From: Devosia sp. SD17-2
Lineage (GTDB): Bacteria > Pseudomonadota > Alphaproteobacteria > Rhizobiales > Devosiaceae
Direction: 5' to 3'
NCBI RefSeq assembly: GCF_029201565.1
Contig: NZ_CP104002.1
Span: forward strand, 3,935,001-3,999,000
Length of the DNA stretch: 64,000 bases
In this document: positions 24,875-35,324 of the stretch, in pieces
How the letters are laid out: the number at the start of each line of letters is the position of its first letter
How positions within the stretch are numbered: the first letter of the stretch is position 1
Notes under the pieces: generated by a model
Told to the model about the DNA's origin: nothing
Database searches by the model: none
The model's input: only the letters and a program-made list of their open reading frames with translations
Translations under genes and position numbers: made by a program

Positions 24875-25188
24875 GGATTGATCCCCTGAACTTGGCAGGA
24901 AAGATACCCCACCCTTGATCCCTCCCCACAAGGGGGAGGGAGACGATGAACATCGGCGTCTGTGCTGGCGCCTCCCTCCCCTTGATGGGGAGGGGTTGAG
25001 GGTGGGGCGGTTGTTTGGAGCCGTTCGTGCTTGAGGCCCCCCTCATCCGCCCTTCGGGCACCTTCTCCCTCGAGGGGAGAAGGGGGCATCGTGCCTTCCC
25101 ATGCCCGGCTCTTCCCCTCTCCCCTTGAGGGAGAGGGTGGATCGCGCGCAGCGCGAGACGGGTGAGGGGTATTAGGTGTCCGCCGTTC
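24875..25188. repeat. 314-base gap packed with palindromic repeats inside the ABC operon
   Basis: The space between the ATPase and permease genes carries at least four C/T-rich inverted repeats: CCCTCCCC...GGGGGAGGG (about 24919-24942), CCTCCCTCCCC...GGGGAGGGG (24972-24996), TTCTCCCTCGAGGGGAGAA (25063-25081) and CCTCTCCCC...GGGAGAGGG (25115-25137). CGCGCGCAGCGCG follows at 25144-25156. No reading frame resembles a protein. It probably holds REP-like elements that can stabilise the upstream ATPase message or attenuate read-through. Confidence 0.7.
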
Positions 25189-26736
<1,548 letters not shown>

Positions 26737-26822
26737 GTGACGTCCTCCCACTGGCCGGACCGCTCTGATGGCAGTGCTCGGCAAGCGGCATGAGCTAAGT
26801 CCAAGTCTGCCAAGCTGTCAAG

Positions 26823-26833
26823 TGGTCAGACCA
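26823..26833. promoter_or_regulatory. Candidate GntR operator in the fucose-locus promoter
   Basis: TGGTCAGACCA is a perfect palindrome about a central A, matching the TGGTNNNACCA form used by FadR-type GntR proteins. It lies between the divergent ABC ATPase and GntR starts, so it can repress both. Confidence 0.7.
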
Positions 26834-26858
26834 GTGGACAGGGTTCGGCACCGGCGCT

Positions 26859-27596
26859 ATGACTCGAACACAGTCAGCGGCGCGTTCCGGCCGCGGGGGA
26901 ATGATGAAACTACAGGCCGTCTCCAACCGAAAACTCTACCTGCAGATCGCCGACCAGATCCGCGACCAGATCACTGCGGGCGCGGCGGCGCCCGGCAAGC
27001 AATTGCCCTCGGAGCGCGATCTGGCCGCCAGCCTTGGCGTGTCGCGACCCACATTGCGCGAGGCGCTGATTGCGCTGGAGGTGGCAGGACTGGTGGAGGT
27101 GCGCGTCGGCGTCGGCGCCTTTGTGCGCGGGCCACAATCTCCCGGTGACCACCTGCCCGAGCAGAGCCATTCGCCGATCGAGATCATGGCCGTGCGCCGC
27201 ATGCTGGAGCCGGAAGCGGCGGCGCTGGCGGCACAGTCGATTGCCCCGGAAGGGCTGGCGCGGCTCGCCGAAGTGCTGGGGCATATGCAGGCCGATGCCG
27301 ATCAGGACCGATGGTCGTCCGAATGGGACCGGACGCTGCACCTGGCCATTGCCGAGGGCGCGGGCAATTCCATGCTGCGGGAAATCCTCGACATTCTCTG
27401 GAACTCGCGCTCCGAAGAGGTCGACAAGCGGTTTCACGACCATCTGGCGACGATTTCCGAGGTGCGCCAGCAGATCATGGAAGATCATCGCGCCATTGTC
27501 GCCGCCATCGTGCAGCGGGATGGCGAGGCGGCACGGGCGGCCATGGCCGCCCATCTCGACTACGTCAGCGCCGCGATGCTTAACACCTGGGAATAG
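26859..27596 (+). CDS. GntR-family regulator (FadR/FCD subfamily) of the fucose locus
   Basis: A 245-aa regulator, or 230-231 aa if translation begins at the paired ATGs 26901/26904 (MMKLQAVSNRKLY), where homologues usually start. The winged helix-turn-helix is at about 25-90 (LPSERDLAASLGVSRPTLREAL is the recognition part). The FCD domain follows at about 105-235, with ligand candidates in EWDRTLHLAIAEGAGN and MEDHRAIVAAI. Divergent from the ABC operon and convergent with the zinc dehydrogenase. Probable repressor responding to a fucose-pathway intermediate. Confidence 0.9.
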   Translation: MTRTQSAARSGRGGMMKLQAVSNRKLYLQIADQIRDQITAGAAAPGKQLPSERDLAASLGVSRPTLREALIALEVAGLVEVRVGVGAFVRGPQSPGDHLPEQSHSPIEIMAVRRMLEPEAAALAAQSIAPEGLARLAEVLGHMQADADQDRWSSEWDRTLHLAIAEGAGNSMLREILDILWNSRSEEVDKRFHDHLATISEVRQQIMEDHRAIVAAIVQRDGEAARAAMAAHLDYVSAAMLNTWE

Positions 27597-27599
27597 GGC

Positions 27600-28616
27600 T
27601 CAGCCGGCGCGCAGGTCGATCAGGATCTTTGTGAAGGCGCCGGGATCGGCGTCCCAGGCGGCGAGCGCAGCGGGGGCTTGGTCGAGCGAGGCGACGCGCG
27701 AGACGATGAGGTCGCCGGCACCGGGATTGGCCTTGAGACAATCGATCACGTCAGAAAAATCCTGCGGCAGGGCGTTGCGCGAGCCGCGGATGTCGATCTC
27801 CTTGGTGATGAAGGTCTTGGTGTCATAGGCAATTGGCGCCTTGGCGTAGCCGATATAGACGACGCGGCCCGTGGTAACGACCATGTCGACCGCCTGAAGG
27901 AAGGTCGCTTCTGCGCCGACGGCTTCAATGACCACGTCCGGGCCTTCGCCGGTCAGAGCAGTGACGGCAGCGCGGACGTCGCCCTTGGCGTTGATGGTCT
28001 CGTGGGCACCGAGCCTTTTGGCAATTTCGAGCTTGGCGTCGCTGAGATCGACGGCGATGACGCGCGCGCCAGCCCGCAGGGCGCCGAGGAGGACGCCGAG
28101 GCCGATCATGCCGCAGCCGAGAACGACGACGGTTTCGCCCGGTTGCAGTCCGGAGCGGCGCACGGCGTGAAAGCCGACGGCGCAAGGTTCGATGAGCGCG
28201 AGGTCGCGCAGCGGGAGGCCATCCACCGGCAGGACTTTTGCGGCGGGCACGGTGATCCGCCCGGTCATGGCGCCCTCGCGCTGGACGCCCATGGTCTGAT
28301 TGTTGACGCAGGCATTGGGGCGGCCGGTGGTGCAGGCGTGGCAGGTGCCGCAATTGAAATAGGGAATGACCGTCACGGTCTGGCCAGCGGTAAAATCGGT
28401 GACGCCTTCGCCGAGGGCCGCGATGGTGCCGGCGATTTCGTGGCCCGGCACGCGCGGATAGCTCACCAGCGGATTGAGACCGCGATAGGAGGTGAGGTCC
28501 GAACCGCAATAGCCGACATAGGCAATATCGATGGCCACTTCGCCGGCCTGAGGGCTCGGCATCGCCATTTCCGTGAGGGTGGCCTCCCCGGGGCGCAAAA
28601 TGGTGAGGGCTTGCAT
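27600..28616 (-). CDS. Zinc-dependent alcohol/polyol dehydrogenase (MDR family)
   Basis: A 338-aa medium-chain dehydrogenase. Catalytic zinc ligands are C37 (YCGSD) and H59-E60 (PGHE). A structural zinc site is formed by C89, C92, C95 and C103. The cofactor loop LGCGMIGLG is near 170, and the acidic D in IAVDLSD favours NAD. The closest named relatives by pattern are L-galactonate/L-gulonate-type or sorbitol-type dehydrogenases. Location beside the GntR gene suggests sugar or sugar-acid oxidation, but the substrate is not determinable. Divergent from an aldo/keto reductase. Confidence 0.85.
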   Translation of the reverse strand: MQALTILRPGEATLTEMAMPSPQAGEVAIDIAYVGYCGSDLTSYRGLNPLVSYPRVPGHEIAGTIAALGEGVTDFTAGQTVTVIPYFNCGTCHACTTGRPNACVNNQTMGVQREGAMTGRITVPAAKVLPVDGLPLRDLALIEPCAVGFHAVRRSGLQPGETVVVLGCGMIGLGVLLGALRAGARVIAVDLSDAKLEIAKRLGAHETINAKGDVRAAVTALTGEGPDVVIEAVGAEATFLQAVDMVVTTGRVVYIGYAKAPIAYDTKTFITKEIDIRGSRNALPQDFSDVIDCLKANPGAGDLIVSRVASLDQAPAALAAWDADPGAFTKILIDLRAG

Positions 28617-28634
28617 AATCGTCTCCTGAGCGCC

Positions 28635-28683
28635 GCAGCGCTGCCCCTATCTTCCATACATGAAGGGTGACAGCAACGCTGTC
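28635..28683. promoter_or_regulatory. Two palindromes in the divergent dehydrogenase/reductase promoter
   Basis: GCAGCGCTGC (28635-28644) is a perfect 10-base palindrome, and GACAGCAACGCTGTC (28669-28683) pairs GACAGC with GCTGTC. Both share the CAGC/GCTG core and lie in the 108-base gap between 27600-28616(-) and 28725-29717(+). They may be operators for a shared regulator, distinct from the TGGTCAGACCA site. Confidence 0.35.
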
Positions 28684-28724
28684 GAAGCGATAAACAGCAG
28701 GAAAGCGATGAAGGGAATGCGGAC

Positions 28725-29717
28725 ATGAAAACTGATTTGCCAACACGCCCGCTGGGCAAGACCGGCCTCGAAATCACCCGTGTGGGGATCGGCGCCTGGG
28801 CCATGGGCGGCAATATGTGGGGACCGCAGGACGATACGGAGTCCGACGCCGCCATCCGCCACGCCATCGATCTGGGGATCAACTGGATCGACACGGCGGC
28901 GGTCTATGGAAATGGCCATTCGGAAGAAGTGATCGGCCAGACGCTTAAGAAACTGCCGGCGGACAAGCGCCCGCTGGTGTTCACCAAGGGCGGGATCGTG
29001 CGCGACAGCGAGGGCAAGAACCCGCGCCGGCTGGGGGAGCGCAATCATCTGCGTGGAGAGCTGGAAAATTCGCTCAAGCGACTGGGGGTGGAGACCATCG
29101 ACCTCTACCAGATGCACTGGCCATCCGACGACGTTGCGCTAGAGGACTATTGGGGCACGCTGCTCGCGCTCAAGGCCGAGGGCAAGGTGCGCCACGTGGG
29201 CCTGTCCAACCACAATGTCGAGCAATTGGCGCGGGCGGAAGCCATGGGCCATGTCGAGACGCTGCAGCCGCCTTTTTCGATGATCAAGCGGCAGACTGCG
29301 GCCGAAATCCTGCCCTGGTGCCACCAGCATGGCACGGGCGTGATCTGCTACAGCCCCATGCAGGCGGGGCTGCTCACCGGTACGTTCACCGCCGAACGCG
29401 CGGCGAATTTGACGGAAAATGACTGGCGTCGGGAGAGCCCCGAATTCCAGGGCGATGCGCTCAAGGCCAATCTGGCGCTCGCCGACAGCCTCAAGCCGAT
29501 CGCGCAAAAGCACGGCACCAGCGTTTCGAGCGTGGCGCTGGCCTGGGTGCTGGCCTGGCCGGGCCTGACCGGCGCCATCGTCGGGGCGCGCTCGCCGGCG
29601 CAGGTGGACGGCTGGATCGATGCCGCCAGACTTGAACTGGATGCCGACGATCTCGCAATGATCGCGCAAGCAATCGAGCGCAATGGTGCCGGTGCGGGTC
29701 CGTCGCGACCAGCATAA
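28725..29717 (+). CDS. Aldo/keto reductase
   Basis: A 330-aa NADP-type aldo/keto reductase barrel. The catalytic tetrad is complete: D56 (NWIDTAAVYG), Y61, K88 (VFTKGG) and H131 (QMHWP). The cofactor-binding C-terminal stretch GAIVGARSPAQVDGW is near 285. In this locus it could act as an L-fucose (D-threo-aldose) dehydrogenase, which in some bacteria is of this family, but general carbonyl reduction is equally consistent. Divergent from the zinc dehydrogenase. Confidence 0.87.
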   Translation: MKTDLPTRPLGKTGLEITRVGIGAWAMGGNMWGPQDDTESDAAIRHAIDLGINWIDTAAVYGNGHSEEVIGQTLKKLPADKRPLVFTKGGIVRDSEGKNPRRLGERNHLRGELENSLKRLGVETIDLYQMHWPSDDVALEDYWGTLLALKAEGKVRHVGLSNHNVEQLARAEAMGHVETLQPPFSMIKRQTAAEILPWCHQHGTGVICYSPMQAGLLTGTFTAERAANLTENDWRRESPEFQGDALKANLALADSLKPIAQKHGTSVSSVALAWVLAWPGLTGAIVGARSPAQVDGWIDAARLELDADDLAMIAQAIERNGAGAGPSRPA

Positions 29718-29746
29718 CGCACGGCGCTTTTGCCGCATTCCCATAT

Positions 29747-29774
29747 GCCGGGCTGACTAAAAAACCAGCCCGGC
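29747..29774. terminator. Hairpin after the aldo/keto reductase gene
   Basis: GCCGGGCTG (29747-29755) pairs perfectly with CAGCCCGGC (29766-29774) around a 10-base A-rich loop, 30 bases after the stop codon. No T-run follows on the plus strand, so it may be Rho-assisted or a stabiliser. Confidence 0.5.
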
Positions 29775-29800
29775 ATTCGACATGACTAAAAAAAACGCCC

Positions 29801-29838
29801 CTTGCGCATCTGGGACGAAATTCCGACTTGCGCATTTG
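29801..29838. repeat. Direct repeat upstream of the Mrp operon
   Basis: CTTGCGCATCTG (29801-29812) and CTTGCGCATTTG (29827-29838) differ at one base and start 26 bases apart, roughly 90-120 bases before mrpA. Spacing of two and a half helical turns could suit tandem activator binding. No regulator is recognised. Confidence 0.35.
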
Positions 29839-29921
29839 AGCTTGTGCAGCGAAAAGCAGTTATGCGTTCTTCTTGAACGTCAAGCTCCCGATCATAGCCC
29901 TAGAGGTCTTTAAACGCGCTG

Positions 29922-32867
29922 ATGACGCCATCCGTCTTGTTGCTCTTCGTCGTGCTCGTGCCCTTCCTGGCCAGTGTATTGGCCGCAGCCCTGCCTTCGA
30001 ACGCGCGCAATGCGGAAGCCTGGCTTGCCGGCGCCGTGGCCGTTTTCGGTCTTGGCTCCATGATCTGGCTGTTCCCGCAGCTGGCTGACGGGGCGGTGAT
30101 CCGGCACGAAGTGGCATGGCTGCCCTCGATGGGGCTCAACCTCGTCTTCCGGCTCGACGGCTTCTCCTGGCTCTTTGGCATTCTCATCACCGGCGTTGGC
30201 TTCCTGGTCGTGCTCTATGCACGCTATTACATGTCGCCCAAGGACCCGGTGCCGCGCTTTTTCGCGTTTTTCCTGGCGTTCATGGGCTCCATGCTCGGCC
30301 TCGTGCTCTCGGGCAACATCATCCAGCTGGTGGTGTTCTGGGAGCTGACCAGCATCTTCTCCTTCCTGCTGATCGGCTACTGGTTCCATCTCTCACAGGC
30401 GCGCGACGGCGCCCGCATGGCGCTGACCGTTACCGGTCTGGGTGGCCTCGGCCTGCTCGTCGGCATGCTGATCGTGGGCCATATCGTTGGCTCCTATGAT
30501 CTCGACGTGGTGCTCAATTCGGACGATCTCATCCGCAACAGCGATCTCTACCTGCCTGCGCTCGGCTTTGTGCTGCTCGGCGCATTGACCAAGAGCGCGC
30601 AGTTCCCGTTCCACTTCTGGCTGCCCAATGCGATGGCGGCGCCGACCCCGGTTTCGGCCTATCTGCACTCGGCGACCATGGTGAAGGCAGGCGTCTTCCT
30701 GCTGGTGCGGTTCTGGCCGGTGATGGCCGGCACGGACGCCTGGTTCTGGATTGTCACCTGCGCCGGCATGGCGACGCTGATTTTTGGCGCCTATGCGGCC
30801 ATTTTCCAGACCGACCTCAAGGGGCTGCTGGCCTATTCGACCATTTCCCACCTCGGGCTGATCACCACGCTTCTGGGCATGTCGAGCCCGTTGGCGGCGG
30901 TGGCGGCGATCTTCCACATCGCCAACCACGCGACCTTCAAGGCCTCGCTGTTCATGGCGGCCGGCATTATCGACCACGAGACGGGCACGCGCGACATCAG
31001 GCGACTGAGCGGGCTCTTCCGGTTCATGCCGTTTACCGCGACCCTCGCCATGGTGGCGAGCGCGGCCATGGCCGGCGTGCCGCTGCTCAACGGCTTCCTC
31101 TCCAAGGAAATGTTCTTTGCCGAGACGGCTGTGCGCGATGCCAATCCGTTCGTGAACATTGCCCTGCCCGTCGGTGCGACCATCGCCGGCATCTTTGCCG
31201 TGGTCTACTCGCTGCGCTTCGTGCATGGCGTCTTCTTCGGCCCGGCGCCTGAAGGGCTCGACAAGGAGCCGCACGAGCCGCCCGCGCTGATGCGCCGCCC
31301 GATCGAAATTCTCGTCCTGCTCTGCCTTCTGGTCGGCACCATTCCGGGCATCACCATGGGGCCCTATCTGGCCGCTGCCGTGCTCTCGGTGCTTGGTCCC
31401 GACGTTCCCTATTATTCGCTCTCAATCTGGCACGGCTGGAACCTGGCGCTGTTCATGAGCCTTCTGGCGCTGGTCGGCGGCGCCCTGCTCTACTGGGCGC
31501 TCTATCGCTATCTCAACAAGGGCATTGATGGTCCGCCGCTGATCCGCCAGCTCAAGGGTCAGCGCATCTTCGAGCGCATCATGCTCACCGTCACGTCCAA
31601 ATGGGCAAGAGCCCTCGAAAGTGCGCTCGGGACCCGTCGGCTGCAGCCGCAGCTGATGCTGCTGTTCGCGCTGGCCACCATTGCCGCAGGCGTGGCGCTG
31701 ATGGGCGGCATGGGCGAGATCTCGTTCTCGTTTGATGGCGTCGATCCGGCCTTTGCCATGATCTGGGTGATCGGCATCATCTGTGCGGTGATGGCCGCAA
31801 ATCAGGCCAAGTTCCATCGCCTGGTTTCGCTCGTCCTGCTGGGCGGCACCGGCCTTGTGGTGTGCCTCACCTTCGTGTGGTTCTCCGCCCCGGATCTGGC
31901 CGTGACGCAGCTCCTCGTTGAGATCGTCACCACCGTGCTGATCCTGCTCGGCCTGCGCTGGCTGCCCAAGCGGGTGGAAAAGCATACCGACGAGGCGCTG
32001 CTGATGCGGGCGCAATTGCGCCGCTATCGCGATCTGACCATTGCCATCGCCGCCGGCCTTGGCCTCGGGTTTACGGCCTATGCGGTGATGACGCGCCAGC
32101 TGCCCGAAGGGATTTCCGAGTTCTTCCTCGAAAACGCCTATACGCTGGGTGGCGGCACCAATGTCGTCAACGTCATGCTGGTTGACTTCCGCGCCTTCGA
32201 TACGCTGGGCGAAATCACCGTGCTCGGCATTGTGGCGCTGACGATCTTTGCGCTCCTCCGCCGCTTCCGTCCGGCTGCTGATAGCGTCGGCAAGCCCGAG
32301 CAGCAGAAGATTCAGGCCGCATTCGACGACAAACAACCCGAGCGCGAAGTCGGTGACACGGTGCGCGAATATCTGATGATCCCGGCGGTGATGATGAACT
32401 GGATGTTCCCGGTCATCATCGTGCTTGCGGCCTACCTCTTCCTGCGCGGGCACGACCAGCCCGGCGGCGGCTTTGCGGCCGGTATCGTGATGTCGATCGG
32501 CTTTATCCTGCAATATATGGCCGGCGGCACCCGCTGGACCGAAGAGCGGCTGCGCATCCTGCCGCTCAAGTGGATCGGCTTTGGCCTCGTCATCGCCGTG
32601 GCGATCGGCATCGTGCCGCAGATCATGGGCTATCCGTTCATGACCACGGGCTTCCAGTATGCGGATATCCCGTTCATCGGGAAGGTCCCGATGGCGAGCG
32701 CGCTGATCTTTGATCTTGGCGTGTTCGTGCTCGTGCTGGGTGCAACCGTGCTCATGCTCATCGCGCTGGCGCACCAATCGGTCCGCTCGCCCAAGGCCGC
32801 CCGCATGCCCGCGCCCCCGGTAAGGGAAGTGGAAGTGTCGGCCGACGCACCGGTGGAGAAGCCCTGA
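29922..32867 (+). CDS. mrpA: Mrp Na+(K+)/H+ antiporter subunit A fused to B (PhaAB type)
   Basis: A 981-aa polytopic membrane protein. The N-terminal two thirds is MrpA, homologous to NuoL, with the key glutamate E141 in VFWELTSIFSF and the lysine in GALTKSAQFPFHFWLP near 220. A DUF4040-type segment follows, and the C-terminal part (about 815-960) is MrpB-like with GHDQPGGGFAAGIV. Fusion of A and B is the rule in rhizobial Pha systems. Starts the six-gene operon mrpA-C-D-E-F-G, exchanging cytoplasmic Na+ or K+ for protons in salt and alkaline stress. Confidence 0.95.
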   Translation: MTPSVLLLFVVLVPFLASVLAAALPSNARNAEAWLAGAVAVFGLGSMIWLFPQLADGAVIRHEVAWLPSMGLNLVFRLDGFSWLFGILITGVGFLVVLYARYYMSPKDPVPRFFAFFLAFMGSMLGLVLSGNIIQLVVFWELTSIFSFLLIGYWFHLSQARDGARMALTVTGLGGLGLLVGMLIVGHIVGSYDLDVVLNSDDLIRNSDLYLPALGFVLLGALTKSAQFPFHFWLPNAMAAPTPVSAYLHSATMVKAGVFLLVRFWPVMAGTDAWFWIVTCAGMATLIFGAYAAIFQTDLKGLLAYSTISHLGLITTLLGMSSPLAAVAAIFHIANHATFKASLFMAAGIIDHETGTRDIRRLSGLFRFMPFTATLAMVASAAMAGVPLLNGFLSKEMFFAETAVRDANPFVNIALPVGATIAGIFAVVYSLRFVHGVFFGPAPEGLDKEPHEPPALMRRPIEILVLLCLLVGTIPGITMGPYLAAAVLSVLGPDVPYYSLSIWHGWNLALFMSLLALVGGALLYWALYRYLNKGIDGPPLIRQLKGQRIFERIMLTVTSKWARALESALGTRRLQPQLMLLFALATIAAGVALMGGMGEISFSFDGVDPAFAMIWVIGIICAVMAANQAKFHRLVSLVLLGGTGLVVCLTFVWFSAPDLAVTQLLVEIVTTVLILLGLRWLPKRVEKHTDEALLMRAQLRRYRDLTIAIAAGLGLGFTAYAVMTRQLPEGISEFFLENAYTLGGGTNVVNVMLVDFRAFDTLGEITVLGIVALTIFALLRRFRPAADSVGKPEQQKIQAAFDDKQPEREVGDTVREYLMIPAVMMNWMFPVIIVLAAYLFLRGHDQPGGGFAAGIVMSIGFILQYMAGGTRWTEERLRILPLKWIGFGLVIAVAIGIVPQIMGYPFMTTGFQYADIPFIGKVPMASALIFDLGVFVLVLGATVLMLIALAHQSVRSPKAARMPAPPVREVEVSADAPVEKP

Positions 32868-33205
32868 TGGAACTCGTACTCGCCATCGGCATCGCCGTCC
32901 TCTGCGGCAGCGGCGTCTATCTGATGCTGCGCCCGCGCACTTTCCAGGTCATCATCGGCCTGTCGCTCCTGTCCTATGCGGTCAATCTCTTCATCTTCTC
33001 GATGGGACGGCTCAAGATGGACGGCGCGCCTGTGATCGATCACGGCCCGGTTGACCCGAGCCTTTATACCGACCCGGTGCCGCAGGCGCTGGTGCTCACC
33101 GCCATCGTCATCGGCTTTGCCATGACGGCGCTGTTCCTCGTGGTGCTGCTGGTCAATCGTGGCCTCACCGGCACCGACCATGTCGACGGGCGGGAGCAAC
33201 GCTGA
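32867..33205 (+). CDS. mrpC: Mrp antiporter subunit C (NuoK-like)
   Basis: A 112-aa protein with three hydrophobic helices, homologous to NuoK. Characteristic stretches are LCGSGVYLMLRPRTFQVIIG near the start and DPVPQALVLTAIVIGFAMTA near 64-83. The ATG shares one base with the mrpA stop (TGATG) and its own stop does the same with mrpD. Confidence 0.95.
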   Translation: MELVLAIGIAVLCGSGVYLMLRPRTFQVIIGLSLLSYAVNLFIFSMGRLKMDGAPVIDHGPVDPSLYTDPVPQALVLTAIVIGFAMTALFLVVLLVNRGLTGTDHVDGREQR

Positions 33206-34827
33206 TGAACGGAATTGCTGCACATCTGCCTGTCCTGCCTATCCTGATCCCGCTGATCACCGGCGCGGTGCTGGTGCTGTTCGACGATCGCCAGCGTACG
33301 CTCAAGGCGATCATCAGCTTCACCGGCCTGCTGATCCTCGTGGCTTCGGCCATCGCCCTTGTGGTCGAGGCCAGCCAGAGCGACGCCGTCTCCACCATCA
33401 GCTATGCCATCGGCAACTGGCCGGTGCCGTTCGGCATCGTGCTTGTCGCCGACCGGCTTTCGGCGATGATGGTGCTGCTCGCCACCATTCTCGGCCTCTC
33501 GACGCTCGTCTATTCGCTGGCGCGCTGGCACACCTCGGGCCCGAGCTTCCACAGCCTGATGCACTTCCTCATCATGGGGCTCAATGGCGCGTTCCTGACC
33601 GGGGACATCTTCAATCTCTTCGTGTTCTTCGAAGTGATGCTGGCGGCCTCCTATGGCCTGGCGCTCCACGGCGGCGGCAGCGCGCGCGTCAAGGCGGGGC
33701 TGCACTATGTGGCCATCAACCTTGCCGCATCGTCCCTCTTCCTTGTCGGCGCGGCGCTGATCTATGGCGTCACCGGCACGCTCAACATGGCTGACCTGGC
33801 CATGAAGGTGGCCATGGTCCCCGCCTCGGATCGCGCCCTGCTCGAAATGGGTGCGGCCGTGCTGGCCGTCGCCTTCCTGATCAAGGCCGGCACCTGGCCC
33901 CTCGGCTTCTGGCTGCCGGCGACCTATTCGGTGGCTGCGCCGCCCGTGGCGGCAGTCTTTGCCATAATGACCAAGGTCGGCATCTACGCGCTGCTGCGCC
34001 TCTCGACGCTCGCCTTTGGCGCCGAAGCGGGCGCGTCCGAAGGCTTTGGCCAGATCGTGCTGCTCTGCGGCGGCATGGCCACCATCGTCTTCGGCGTCAT
34101 CGGGCTTCTCGCCTCGCGCACGCCGGGCCGCATGGCGAGCTACAGCGTGCTGGTTTCGGCCGGAACGCTGCTGGCGACCGTGGGCATCGGCAATCCGAGC
34201 ACCACAGGCGGCGCGCTGTTTTATCTCGTCGTCTCGACGCTGGCGGTCAGCGCCTTCTTCATGCTGATCGAGCTCATGGACCGCGTTCGCATCGAGGGCG
34301 CCAACGTTCTCGCCCTGACGCTCGAAGTTTTCGGCGACGACGACGAAGAGGCGGAAGAGGAAGTCGGTCTCGCCATTCCCGGCGCGCTGGCCATGCTCGC
34401 GATCAGCTTCTGCGTTTCGGCGCTGTTGCTGGCGGGCTTTCCGCCGCTGGCCGGGTTCCTCGCCAAATTCGCCATCATCAGCAGCCTCTTCAATCCCGAT
34501 GGCATCACCGAAACCGCTGCGGTGTCGCCCTGGGCTTGGGGCCTTGCCGGCCTCATGATCTTCTCGGGCTTTGCCACGCTGATCGCGCTCATGCGCGAGG
34601 GCATCAACACCTTCTGGGCGACCCTGTCGGATACGCCCGGCGCGGTGCGTGTCCTTGAAATGATGCCGGTGGCTTTCCTCCTCGGCATTGCGCTGGTGAT
34701 GACCGTGATGGCAGCGCCGGTGATGGATTACATGCAGGCCGCCGCACAGGAGCTCTACCTGCCGGGCGGTGCCATCGGCACCATCATTGATACGCCGCTC
34801 GTCGTTTCTGTGGAGGCGGTCCAGTGA
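33205..34827 (+). CDS. mrpD: Mrp antiporter subunit D (NuoM/N-like)
   Basis: A 540-aa polytopic subunit of the Proton_antipo_M family, related to NuoM/NuoN. The conserved proton-path glutamate is E143 in NLFVFFEVMLAASYGL, and the lysine segment FLIKAGTWPLGFWLP is near 230. An acidic cytoplasmic loop (DDDEEAEEEVG) near 380 is a lineage-specific insertion. It overlaps mrpE by four bases. Confidence 0.95.
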   Translation: MNGIAAHLPVLPILIPLITGAVLVLFDDRQRTLKAIISFTGLLILVASAIALVVEASQSDAVSTISYAIGNWPVPFGIVLVADRLSAMMVLLATILGLSTLVYSLARWHTSGPSFHSLMHFLIMGLNGAFLTGDIFNLFVFFEVMLAASYGLALHGGGSARVKAGLHYVAINLAASSLFLVGAALIYGVTGTLNMADLAMKVAMVPASDRALLEMGAAVLAVAFLIKAGTWPLGFWLPATYSVAAPPVAAVFAIMTKVGIYALLRLSTLAFGAEAGASEGFGQIVLLCGGMATIVFGVIGLLASRTPGRMASYSVLVSAGTLLATVGIGNPSTTGGALFYLVVSTLAVSAFFMLIELMDRVRIEGANVLALTLEVFGDDDEEAEEEVGLAIPGALAMLAISFCVSALLLAGFPPLAGFLAKFAIISSLFNPDGITETAAVSPWAWGLAGLMIFSGFATLIALMREGINTFWATLSDTPGAVRVLEMMPVAFLLGIALVMTVMAAPVMDYMQAAAQELYLPGGAIGTIIDTPLVVSVEAVQ

Positions 34828-35324
34828 ACATGATCAAGCGCCACGTCCTGCCCTATCCGCTGCTGTCGCTGTCTCTGGTGGTGATGTGGCTTCTGCTGCA
34901 ACAGAGCCTGAGCCTTGGGCACCTGCTGCTCGGCAGCGTCGTTGCCATCGGCGCGGGCAAGGCCATGCAGGCCCTGCAGCCCGACACTCCCAAAATCCGC
35001 AACCCGCTCGCGATCATCAAGCTGTTCGGCTATGTCATTGCCGACGTACTGCGCTCCAATATCGCCGTCGCCATCATTGCGGTCAGCGGGCGCAAGCACC
35101 AGCCGCACCCGGCCTTCATCCTCATGCCGCTCGAGTTGACCGACAAGCTTGGCCTCGCCGTGCTGTCGATTATCGTCACCGCGACGCCGGGCAGCGCCTG
35201 GCTGGAATATACGCCGGGGCACAAAACCGTGCTGCTGCACGTGCTCGACGTGATCGATGAGGACGAATGGGTCCACACCGTCAAACATCGCTATGAGCGT
35301 CTGTTGATGGAGATCTTCCAGTGA
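34824..35324 (+). CDS. mrpE: Mrp antiporter subunit E
   Basis: A 166-aa subunit with two or three N-terminal membrane helices and a cytoplasmic C-terminal domain containing VTATPGSAWLEYTPGHKTVLLHVLD, typical of MNHE proteins. It starts with a GTG that overlaps the mrpD stop (GTGA), and its own stop overlaps the GTG start of mrpF. Required for assembly of the full antiporter. Confidence 0.94.
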   Translation: MNMIKRHVLPYPLLSLSLVVMWLLLQQSLSLGHLLLGSVVAIGAGKAMQALQPDTPKIRNPLAIIKLFGYVIADVLRSNIAVAIIAVSGRKHQPHPAFILMPLELTDKLGLAVLSIIVTATPGSAWLEYTPGHKTVLLHVLDVIDEDEWVHTVKHRYERLLMEIFQ

